From contig NZ_AXAI01000001.1 of assembly GCF_000472425.1 (NCBI RefSeq), positions 62,001 to 126,000 of the forward strand: a stretch of DNA of 64,000 bases, in the 5' to 3' direction. The translations under genes and the position numbers were made by a program. The notes below the pieces were generated by a model. It ran no database searches. It was not told the DNA's origin and saw only the letters and a list, made by a program, of their open reading frames with translations. The stretch's first letter is position 1. The number at the start of each line of letters is the position of its first letter. Below are positions 26,809-34,356 of the stretch, one piece after another. The DNA is from Bradyrhizobium sp. Tv2a-2. Lineage in GTDB: Bacteria; Pseudomonadota; Alphaproteobacteria; Rhizobiales; Xanthobacteraceae.

Positions 26809-27597
26809 ATGGCAACGGACGACAGGGTAAATTACCTGGCGCGGCTCGAAGGTCTCTTGCGCGATCTACGGATCGCGATCTCGCTCTGCACGCGCCTGCC
26901 GGTCGCTCCTTCCAGCGCGATCGGCGAAGGCGACTTGGCCCGCGCCAGCTGGGCCTTTCCGATTGCGGGTGCGCTGATCGGCCTGATTGGCGCTGCTGTC
27001 TATTGGATCGCGGACCGCCTGCATCTTCCGCCGCTCGCCGCCAGCGTGCTTGCGCTAGCGGCAACAATCTTTCTGAGCGGCGCAATGCATGAGGACGGGC
27101 TGGCCGACGCCGCCGATGGTCTGGGCGGCGGCCGGACGCGCGAGAAAAAGCTCGAGATCATGCGCGACAGCCGGATCGGCACGTTCGGCGCCTGTGCGCT
27201 CGGCCTGTCGCTGCTGTTACGATGGAGTGCGCTCGCCACCCTGAACGACACCCGGTCCGTTGCGATTGCGCTGATCGTCGCCCATGCCGCGGCACGTGCG
27301 GTCCTGCCGGCCTTCATGAGCCTTGTCCCCCCGGCGCGCAGCGAGGGGCTTTCGAGCAGCGCCGGACAGCCGCAGCCGGTCAGCGCGGCCATCGCGCTGG
27401 GGCTTGGCATCGCAGCCCTTGCCATCGGGTTTGGCCTCAAGGCGATGCTGACCGGCGCCGTCGCGCTCGCCGCAATCGGCCTCCTCCTGGCGCGGCTTGC
27501 GCAGCGCCAGATCGGAGGCCAGACCGGCGACGTGCTCGGCGCGCTGGAGCAAGCCGCGGAAGCCACCCTTCTCCTGCTCGCCACCACACTGCTATAA
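26809..27597 (+). CDS. cobS: Adenosylcobinamide-GDP ribazoletransferase (cobalamin synthase)
   Basis: Membrane enzyme joining adenosylcobinamide-GDP to alpha-ribazole (phosphate), the last assembly step (CobV in Pseudomonas denitrificans). 262 residues with several membrane helices. The signature MHEDGLADAADGLGGG lies at 93-108, followed by KLEIMRDSRIGTFG. It lies 3 bp behind cobU and 7 bp ahead of an AMP-forming ligase gene, so all three appear co-transcribed. This CobS is unrelated to the chelatase subunit of the same name. Confidence 0.96.
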   Translation: MATDDRVNYLARLEGLLRDLRIAISLCTRLPVAPSSAIGEGDLARASWAFPIAGALIGLIGAAVYWIADRLHLPPLAASVLALAATIFLSGAMHEDGLADAADGLGGGRTREKKLEIMRDSRIGTFGACALGLSLLLRWSALATLNDTRSVAIALIVAHAAARAVLPAFMSLVPPARSEGLSSSAGQPQPVSAAIALGLGIAALAIGFGLKAMLTGAVALAAIGLLLARLAQRQIGGQTGDVLGALEQAAEATLLLLATTLL

Positions 27598-27604
27598 CCG
27601 GATC

Positions 27605-29203
27605 ATGCCTGGCGAAGCGCGATCCCTCATGTCCCTGCTGGCAAGCGGCGCCGCCGCCGAGCCCGCCTTCATATTCGACGGCACCGCGGTATCCGCTGCC
27701 GATTTCGCAACGCACGTGGAGGAAACAGCCGCCTGGCTCGCCGCGCATGGCATCGGACGCGGCGATGTGGTCGCTGTGTGGCTGGTCAATCGCCTGGAAT
27801 GGGTGACGCTGCTGTTTGCCGCGGCGAAGCTCGGCGCCATCGTCGCCGCGGTCAACACGCGCTATCGCAGTGCCGATGTCGCGCACCTGCTTCGCCTGTC
27901 GGGCGCGAAGCTGCTGGTTGTCGAGGCCGCCTTCCGCTCCATCGATTTCGCAGCGATCCTCGCCGGCATCGGCAACGTCGAGCTGCCGGCGCTGGCGCGC
28001 GTCGCCGTGGTCGGCACCGGCAAGTTTAATTGCGCCTGGCCGTCCCTGCGCTTCGATGCGTTCGAAAAATCCTATCCGCCCGCCGCGATATCGCCGCAGG
28101 ACGTCGACGCTCCAGTGCTGCTCTTCACGACTTCGGGCACGACCAGGGGGCCAAAGCTGGTTGCGCATTCGCAAAGCACGCTTGCCGGCCACGCCCGCGC
28201 GGTCGCCAAAGCGCTCGCGCTGTCGCCGCAACAGGACTCACTGCTGGCGATGCTGCCGTTCTGCGGCACGTTCGGCATGAGCGCGCTGCTCGCCTTCATG
28301 GCTGCGGGCGTGAGCGTCCATGTGCTCGACGCGTTCGAGGCGACGCCAGCGCTGCGCATTTTGACCGAGGAGAAGATCACCCACAGCTTCGGCTCGGACG
28401 AGATGTTCCGCCGTATCCTGGCGCTGACCGACGCGCCGCGCCCGTTCCCGGAGGCCAAGGTATTCGGCTTTGCCGCGTTCCAGCCGGGCTGGCGCGAGTT
28501 TGCCGCAGCGGCCGGAGCGCGCGGGCTGCCGCTGCACGGGCTCTATGGCTCGAGCGAATTGCAGGCGCTGTTTTCGATCGGCAGGAGCGACGCCCCCTTC
28601 GCCGAGCGCATCGAATGCGGGGGATGGCCGATGTCGGAGGATGCGGTCGTGCGCGCGCGGGACCCCGAGAGCGGAGAGATCGCAGGTCCCGGCGTCTCCG
28701 GCGAGCTCGAAATCCGCGCGCCGTCGCGCTTCCTGGGCTATTTCAACAATCCGGAAGCAACTCGCGAGGCAACCACCGAAGACGGCTTCTTCCGCACCGG
28801 CGATATCGGCCGGATGCGCGAGGACGGCTCCTTCATCTATGAGACGCGGGGCGGAGACGCGATGCGGCTCGGCGGCTTCCTGGTCGCGCCGGGCGAGATC
28901 GAGGATGAGCTGAAGGCCTGCGCCGGCGTCACGGACGCGCAGGTCGTCGCGGTCGAGCTCAATGGCCAGGCCCGCTGTGCGGCGTTTGTCATCGCGGGAA
29001 GCGAAGCGCCACAAATGGAACAGCTGACCACAAAGCTGCGCGAGCGCCTCGCCGGCTACAAGGTGCCGGCGCGCATCTTCCTCATCGACGCCTTCCCCGT
29101 CACGGACAGCGCCAATGGCGTGAAGATCCAGCGCGGCAAGCTGCGCGCAATCGCGATGGAGAGGATCGCGGGCGAGCAAGGCAGGCAGACAACGGCAGGC
29201 TGA
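27605..29203 (+). CDS. AMP-forming acyl-CoA synthetase/ligase family protein
   Basis: Adenylate-forming enzyme of 532 residues. The AMP-binding P-loop LLFTTSGTTRGPKLVAHS sits near 175. LYGSSELQALFSIGR replaces the usual YGxTE motif, and the adenine-binding region FFRTGDIGRMREDGSFIYETR precedes a C-terminal domain with the catalytic-lysine stretch NGVKIQRGKLR at the end. The ATG lies 7 bp after cobS; another ATG eight codons on is possible. No acyl-carrier or transferase domain is attached. The close spacing suggests co-expression with cobUS, but no known cobalamin step needs such an enzyme, so its substrate is open. Confidence 0.9.
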   Translation: MPGEARSLMSLLASGAAAEPAFIFDGTAVSAADFATHVEETAAWLAAHGIGRGDVVAVWLVNRLEWVTLLFAAAKLGAIVAAVNTRYRSADVAHLLRLSGAKLLVVEAAFRSIDFAAILAGIGNVELPALARVAVVGTGKFNCAWPSLRFDAFEKSYPPAAISPQDVDAPVLLFTTSGTTRGPKLVAHSQSTLAGHARAVAKALALSPQQDSLLAMLPFCGTFGMSALLAFMAAGVSVHVLDAFEATPALRILTEEKITHSFGSDEMFRRILALTDAPRPFPEAKVFGFAAFQPGWREFAAAAGARGLPLHGLYGSSELQALFSIGRSDAPFAERIECGGWPMSEDAVVRARDPESGEIAGPGVSGELEIRAPSRFLGYFNNPEATREATTEDGFFRTGDIGRMREDGSFIYETRGGDAMRLGGFLVAPGEIEDELKACAGVTDAQVVAVELNGQARCAAFVIAGSEAPQMEQLTTKLRERLAGYKVPARIFLIDAFPVTDSANGVKIQRGKLRAIAMERIAGEQGRQTTAG

Positions 29204-29227
29204 TCTCGCATTCCGGCAAGTTCCCAC

Positions 29228-30793
29228 TCAGGCAAGTCCCGCTCGCCGAAAGCCTTCCAGATAGTGCTCGCGATCGGCGTCACGCGCCCACGGCAACTGG
29301 CCTGCGATCCAGGCGAGCGAGAGGCTCGGCTGGATCCTCCGCAGTTCCTGCAACGCGGCAACCGCCGTCTCCGTATCTCCGGCCATGCCGGCGGCGACGG
29401 CCAGCACGCGGTAGGCTCCCGTGAGATCGCCGCGCTGGCGGATAGCCTCGCGCGCAAGCGAAATGGCCTCATCGTACCTCTTTTCGATAAACCGCGCATA
29501 GCCCGCGACGCCATAGTAGATTGCCAGCGAAGGATCGCGCGGACTGTGCCGGATTGCGCGCTGGGCCGCCTCGAAGGCATCCTGCGTCCTTCCGCTGTAG
29601 CACAGCGCCAGCGCATAATAGCCATGGGCCATGCAGAAATTCGGATTCAACTGCAGCGCCAGCTCGAACTCTGAAATCGCAGCTTCGAGGCGCCGCGTCG
29701 AGAAGTACACGCTGCCGAGCGCCGTGCGCGCCCATGCATCATCGCCGGCAACGTCGACAGCCTTTAGCGCCGCACGTTCGGCCGGCGGCGCCGCGGTTGA
29801 AATATCCGTCCAGCCCAGGTGAACGCCACGCATGTGACTGGCAGCAAGCACCGACAGCGCCTGACCATAGTTCGGATCAATGGCAATCGCCTGCTCCAGA
29901 AGGGCTAGCGCGGTTGCGTGATCCTGCCTTGTCACCTTCCAGAAATGCGACAAGGCCCGCATGACCAGGTCCCAAGCATCGAGGTTGCTCGGCGGCTTCT
30001 GCCGCGCGCGAAAATTCTCGGCGGCGTAGATCTGCGGCTCGATCGCCGCCACGATGGACGTGGTGATGTCGTCCTGGACGGCAAAGACGTCGGTCAAATT
30101 CCGGTCGTATCGCTCCGCCCAGATGTGGCTCCCGGTCGCGACGTCATTGAGCTGGGCCGTGATCCTGACACGGTCGCCCTCCTTGCGTACACTGCCCTCG
30201 ACGACGTAACGCACCGAAAGCTGCTGGGCGATCTCTCTGATATGAACGGACCGGCCCTTGTAGGAGAACGACGAGTTGCGCGCGATCACGAAGAACCACT
30301 TCACCCTCGACAACCCAGTGAGAATGTCTTCGCTGATACCGTCGCAAAAATATTCCTGTTCAGGGTCGTCGCTCATGTTTTCGAGAGCGAGCACGGCGAT
30401 TGCCGGCCGATCGGGTGCGGCTGCGCCCTCCCGCGGCGGTGAGGCCGGCTGTTCGGACGTTTCCGCCGGCAGAGCCTCATCCGATTGCTCACGCACGTCT
30501 CCCACGAAACGAAAACCCTTGCGCGAGATGGTGCGGATTAGCCTTTGAGCCTTACCGCTGTCGCCAAGTGCCTCGCGCGCGGCATTGATGCGGCTGGTCA
30601 GCGTCGAGTCCGATACGATGCGACCACCCCAGACTCCGGAGATCAGATCGTCCCGGGTGACGACACGCTCGCGATTTCCGATCAAATGGACCAAAAGGTC
30701 GAAGACCTGCGGCTGCAACGGCACCGGCAGCCCGCCGCGAAGCAATTCGCGGCGCTCGGTGTCCAGCGAGTGGTCTTCAAAGACAAATCGCAC
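29228..30793 (-). CDS. CadC-like winged-helix regulator with TolB-like and TPR domains (copy 1)
   Basis: 521-residue soluble regulator starting at a GTG. The OmpR/CadC-type winged helix covers about 1-100 (LVHLIGNRERVVTRDDLISG; STLTSRINAAREALGD). A linker leads to a TolB-like domain (AIAVLALENMSDDPEQEYF, about 135-250) and then TPR repeats to the end. No membrane segment is visible, unlike E. coli CadC. It is closely related to the gene at 32200-33783 over its whole length: both end in YLEGFRRAGL and share LDAWDLV and LSHFW segments. The two flank the mddA/GFA pair on the opposite strand. Regulatory target and signal are unknown. Confidence 0.85.
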   Translation of the reverse strand: MRFVFEDHSLDTERRELLRGGLPVPLQPQVFDLLVHLIGNRERVVTRDDLISGVWGGRIVSDSTLTSRINAAREALGDSGKAQRLIRTISRKGFRFVGDVREQSDEALPAETSEQPASPPREGAAAPDRPAIAVLALENMSDDPEQEYFCDGISEDILTGLSRVKWFFVIARNSSFSYKGRSVHIREIAQQLSVRYVVEGSVRKEGDRVRITAQLNDVATGSHIWAERYDRNLTDVFAVQDDITTSIVAAIEPQIYAAENFRARQKPPSNLDAWDLVMRALSHFWKVTRQDHATALALLEQAIAIDPNYGQALSVLAASHMRGVHLGWTDISTAAPPAERAALKAVDVAGDDAWARTALGSVYFSTRRLEAAISEFELALQLNPNFCMAHGYYALALCYSGRTQDAFEAAQRAIRHSPRDPSLAIYYGVAGYARFIEKRYDEAISLAREAIRQRGDLTGAYRVLAVAAGMAGDTETAVAALQELRRIQPSLSLAWIAGQLPWARDADREHYLEGFRRAGLA

Positions 30794-30930
30794 GTCGATC
30801 CCGGACCAGGGTCCGCTCTCAAGAAAAAATCATTGCCGTCTCAACGAGAAATCAAGCGCCCGGCAAGGCCGCGTGCGCCGTGTTGCGGCATTCTGCAGGG
30901 CCCCAATTTTCGCCCTTTGCGGAGCAAATG

Positions 30931-31707
30931 ATGACTCAGATTCAATCCATCAACCCCGAGATATCGGGACATCGAATTTCAAAAATCATCGCATTTCTCT
31001 ACGGAATTGTTGCCTACCTCGCCTTTTTCGTCACGATCCTTTACGCCATGGGCTTCGTCGGCGGCTTTGGCGTGCCCAAGTCCATCGATACGGGCCCCGA
31101 AACGTCCCCTGCCGAAGCACTCCTGGTGAACCTGCTCCTGATGTTGCTGTTCGCCGTCCAGCATAGCCTGATGGCCCGCAAGCGGTTCAAGGAGTGGTGG
31201 ACGCAATATGTCCCCAAGCCGGTAGAGCGTAGCACCTATGTCCTGCTGGCGAGCCTGTGCCTCATGCTGTTGTTCTGGCAGTGGCGGCCGATGCCGGCAA
31301 TTGTTTGGCAGATCAGGAACCCCGATGTCGCAGTCGCTGTCGCAGCGGTGTCCCTGGTCGGCTGGGTCATCGTATTCACCAGCACCTTCCTCATCAATCA
31401 TTTCGAGCTGTTCGGGCTGCAGCAAGTCACGGCCAATCTCGCCGGCCGTGATATCCCGGCACCGCAATTCCGGACCCCAGTCTACTACAAATTCGTGCGG
31501 CATCCGATCTATCTCGGCTTCATTATCGCATTCTGGGCTACACCTGAAATGAGCTTCGGGCATCTCCTGTTCGCGACTGTCACCACCCTTTACATCTTCG
31601 TCGGCATTTTCCTCGAGGAGCGCGATCTGATCGGGCTGTTCGGCGACCAATATCGGCGCTATCGCAAGCAAGTGTCCATGCTGATACCATGGCGCCGGTC
31701 GGCCTGA
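30931..31707 (+). CDS. mddA: MddA-like methanethiol S-methyltransferase (NnrU/ICMT-like membrane protein)
   Basis: Integral membrane protein of 258 residues with five or six hydrophobic helices. It has the isoprenylcysteine-methyltransferase-like C-terminal signature: FVRHPIYLGFIIAFW, then LEERDLIGLFGDQYRRYRK. N-terminal features AVQHSLMARKRFKEWW and INHFELFGLQQV match MddA, which methylates methanethiol to dimethylsulfide in many soil bacteria, including Bradyrhizobium. Two adjacent ATGs are possible; the second is 6 bp from a GGAG element and I use it. A GFA-family gene follows 39 bp later. Assignment as MddA rather than another NnrU-like protein is likely but not proven by sequence alone. 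Confidence 0.75.
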   Translation: MTQIQSINPEISGHRISKIIAFLYGIVAYLAFFVTILYAMGFVGGFGVPKSIDTGPETSPAEALLVNLLLMLLFAVQHSLMARKRFKEWWTQYVPKPVERSTYVLLASLCLMLLFWQWRPMPAIVWQIRNPDVAVAVAAVSLVGWVIVFTSTFLINHFELFGLQQVTANLAGRDIPAPQFRTPVYYKFVRHPIYLGFIIAFWATPEMSFGHLLFATVTTLYIFVGIFLEERDLIGLFGDQYRRYRKQVSMLIPWRRSA

Positions 31708-31746
31708 GCGGGCCTTGATCAAGAAAAGCAGAACAGGAGGAAGTGA

Positions 31747-32172
31747 ATGACAAAACATATCGGCAACTGCTTTTGCGGAGCCGTCGAGATCGAGGTCAGC
31801 GGAGCTCCGGAAGCAATGGGTTATTGCCATTGCCGTTCCTGCCGCTCCTGGTCTGGCGGTCCGGTCAACGCCTTCAGCCTCTGGAAGCCCGAGGCTGTCA
31901 GGATCACGGCCGGGTCGGAAAACGTAGCAACCTACGCGAAGACGCCGATGAGCGAGCGGCAATACTGCAAGAAGTGCGGCGGCCATCTGATGGCGCGCCA
32001 TCCGCCGCTCGGCATGATCGATGTGTTCGCGGCGACCATCCCGACACTGGCATTCGCGCCGGGCGTTCACGTCAACTACGCCGAGTCGGTGCTGCCGATG
32101 CGGGATGGGCTACCGAAGCTGAAGGATTTTCCAGCCGAGTTCGGCGGCTCCGGCGAGATGATGGCGGAATAA
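31747..32172 (+). CDS. GFA-family (CENP-V/GFA) zinc protein
   Basis: 141-residue protein of the family named after glutathione-dependent formaldehyde-activating enzyme. The zinc ligands are visible as CFCG near residue 8, CHCRSC near 27 and CKKCG near 74, the family spacing. The start follows ACAGGAGGAAGTGA. It lies 39 bp behind the mddA-like gene and probably shares its transcript, so a role in thiol or one-carbon chemistry beside methanethiol metabolism is plausible. Most members of the family have no proven activity. Confidence 0.88.
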   Translation: MTKHIGNCFCGAVEIEVSGAPEAMGYCHCRSCRSWSGGPVNAFSLWKPEAVRITAGSENVATYAKTPMSERQYCKKCGGHLMARHPPLGMIDVFAATIPTLAFAPGVHVNYAESVLPMRDGLPKLKDFPAEFGGSGEMMAE

Positions 32173-32199
32173 GGCGGCTGGATGCGTTGGTGCGTCGGG

Positions 32200-33783
32200 C
32201 TATGTCAGCCCGGCGCGCCGAAAGCCTTCCAGATAGTGCTCTCGCTCGGCCTGCTGCTTGATCGGCAGTTCGCTCTCGATCCAGGCGAGCGAGACGTTGG
32301 GCTGGGTGCGGCGAAGCTCCTGCAACGCCGTCCTTGCGACCTCATCATAACCGGCCATGGCGGCGGCGGCAGTCAACACACGGTGTCCGCCGACGAAGTC
32401 GCCGCGCTGACGCAGCGACTCGCGCGCAAGGCGAATCGCCTCGTCATAGTTGCGGCCGATGAATTGGGCATAGGCCGCGATGCCGAAATACAGCGTCGAG
32501 GATGGATCGCGCGGGCTCAGCCGCAGCGCGCGACGAACCGCCAGGTCCCCTTCTTCCCACCGCCCGGAATAGCACAGCGCCACCCCGTGGAAGGCTTGCG
32601 CAAAAGAGAAATTCGGGTTGAGGCGGAGCGCCAGTTCGAATTCGGCGATTGCGTCGTCGAAGCGCCGCTCAAAGAGATAGGTGTAGGCCAGCCCATGGTG
32701 GGCCCACGCGTCCTCGGTATCGGCCTCGACGGCCGCCAGCCCCGCGCGCTCGGCAACCGGTACCACTGAGCCCATGTCCGACCATCCCATATGGGCACCA
32801 AAAATGTGGCTCGTCGCGAGCACGCCGAGTGCCTGGCCATAATGCGGATCGATGGCAATCGCCTTCTCCAGCAGCGCCTGCGCCACCATGTTGTCCTGCC
32901 GCGTGACCCGCCAGAAGTGCGAGAGCCCGCGCACGACAAGATCCCAGGCATCCAGGCTGCCCGGCGGCTTGCGTTGCGCGCGGAAATTCTCTGCCACGTA
33001 AAGCTGCGGTTCTATGGCTGCGACGATCGACTCGGTGATCTCGTCCTGTAGCGCGAAGACATCCGCCAGCTCGCGATCATAGCGCTCGGCCCAGATATGA
33101 CTGCCCGTCGAAACATCGGTGAGCTGCACGGAAATCCTGATGCGCTCGCCACTCCTGCGCACGCTGCCTTCGACAACGTAACGAACCCCGAGCTCCTGCG
33201 CGATCAGGCCGATTTGGACTGACCTGCCCTTGTAGATGAATGACGAGTTGCGGGCGATGACGAAAAGCCAGCGCAGCTTGGATAGTGCGGTGATGATGTC
33301 CTCGCTGATCCCGTCGGAAAAATAGTCCTGCTCGCGGTCGCCGCTCATATTGGCAAAAGGCAGAACGGCAATGGCCGGCCGGTCCGGCAGCGGCAGCCCC
33401 GGTCTGACCTGATTTGCGGGCGCGGGCGCGGCTGCCTCCGCACCCGCGCTGCGCAACTGCGTCACGACAGCGCTCACGAAGCGAACGCCTTTGCGCGGAA
33501 CCGTGCGAATGAGGTTTTGCTCGACGCCGCTGTCGCCAATCGCCTTACGTGCAGCATTGATGCGGCTGGTCAGCGTGGACTCGGAGACGATCCGCCCGCC
33601 CCAGATCTTGTCGATCAGGTCATCCTTGCTGACGACGCGGTCGCGATTTTCAAGGAGATGCACGAGCAGATCGAAAACCTGGGGTTCGACGGGGATCACC
33701 CGCCCTGCGCTGCTCAGCTCTCGACGGTCCGTGTCAAGTACATGATTGGAAAAGAGAAATTGCACGTCAGGTCGGCGCCTCAT
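32200..33783 (-). CDS. CadC-like winged-helix regulator with TolB-like and TPR domains (copy 2)
   Basis: 527 residues from the ATG at 33783; the frame runs 11 codons further upstream without homology. The winged helix (VHLLENRDRVVSKDDLIDKI; STLTSRINAARKAIGD) lies in about 1-105. A low-complexity Ala/Pro linker, a TolB-like domain (AIAVLPFANMSGDREQDYF) and TPR repeats follow. It is a paralogue of 29228-30793 in the same orientation, with conserved domain order and C-terminus. Each copy faces the plus-strand mddA/GFA pair tail to tail or across a promoter region, which suggests duplication and divergence of a local regulator. Confidence 0.85.
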   Translation of the reverse strand: MRRRPDVQFLFSNHVLDTDRRELSSAGRVIPVEPQVFDLLVHLLENRDRVVSKDDLIDKIWGGRIVSESTLTSRINAARKAIGDSGVEQNLIRTVPRKGVRFVSAVVTQLRSAGAEAAAPAPANQVRPGLPLPDRPAIAVLPFANMSGDREQDYFSDGISEDIITALSKLRWLFVIARNSSFIYKGRSVQIGLIAQELGVRYVVEGSVRRSGERIRISVQLTDVSTGSHIWAERYDRELADVFALQDEITESIVAAIEPQLYVAENFRAQRKPPGSLDAWDLVVRGLSHFWRVTRQDNMVAQALLEKAIAIDPHYGQALGVLATSHIFGAHMGWSDMGSVVPVAERAGLAAVEADTEDAWAHHGLAYTYLFERRFDDAIAEFELALRLNPNFSFAQAFHGVALCYSGRWEEGDLAVRRALRLSPRDPSSTLYFGIAAYAQFIGRNYDEAIRLARESLRQRGDFVGGHRVLTAAAAMAGYDEVARTALQELRRTQPNVSLAWIESELPIKQQAEREHYLEGFRRAGLT

Positions 33784-34021
33784 GCAACAAACAAGCTGAT
33801 CTGAAGGTAAAATCAAGCAACCCTCAGAGTCTTTAGGTCAATCGACTGGCATGTTCGGTTCATCGTCGCCCGCGTCTCGCGCGGCTGCGCATGGAACCAG
33901 AAAGGATGCCGCGATGATCCGCGCGAGCCAAGCTCGCCGGCTCACCACTTCACACTCCATTTGTCGATCCCGGCCGCGCATCGCGAATCCGGGTCAGTTT
34001 TGCCAGCAAGGAACCTTTCGA

Positions 34022-34336
34022 ATGCCCACCGATTACTCGCAAATCTATTCTTGTTCGGCCTGGCCAACCTGCGGCTTGGCCACGATTGCGCTTGGTCTCT
34101 GCCGTTTCGCTTGCGTTTTGCTGCTGCCTCGGACCCACAGCCTGCTGTACGCGGTCAACGCGATCGGGTTCCTTGTCGGCGTGCTCGGAGCCGGCGCCAT
34201 TGTCCGACGCGTCGGCATGCTCAATGCGATCGGAATTGCGGTCGGGGCGTGCGGGCTCTCCCTGGCCGTCTCGTCACTGACGACCCAGCTGACCGTGCTC
34301 GGCGTCGCGCTCGCGCAGCTGGGTGTCGTCCGATGA
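34022..34336 (+). pseudogene. Truncated N-terminal fragment of a YbfB-like MFS transporter
   Basis: The frame encodes only two or three membrane helices: TIALGLCRFACVLLLP, then AVNAIGFLVGVLGAGAIVRRVGML and the start of a third. The GLxRFAxxLLLP motif followed by NAIGFLVG is typical of the first helices of YbfB/YjiJ-family MFS proteins, which run to about 390 residues. The residues between the first two helices are also shorter than normal. A TGA at 34334 then ends the frame, just before the convergent transglycosylase gene. I read it as a decayed gene with an internal deletion and a missing C-terminus. Confidence 0.6.
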
Positions 34337-34356
34337 CGGATCTGCCAGCCCCTCCG

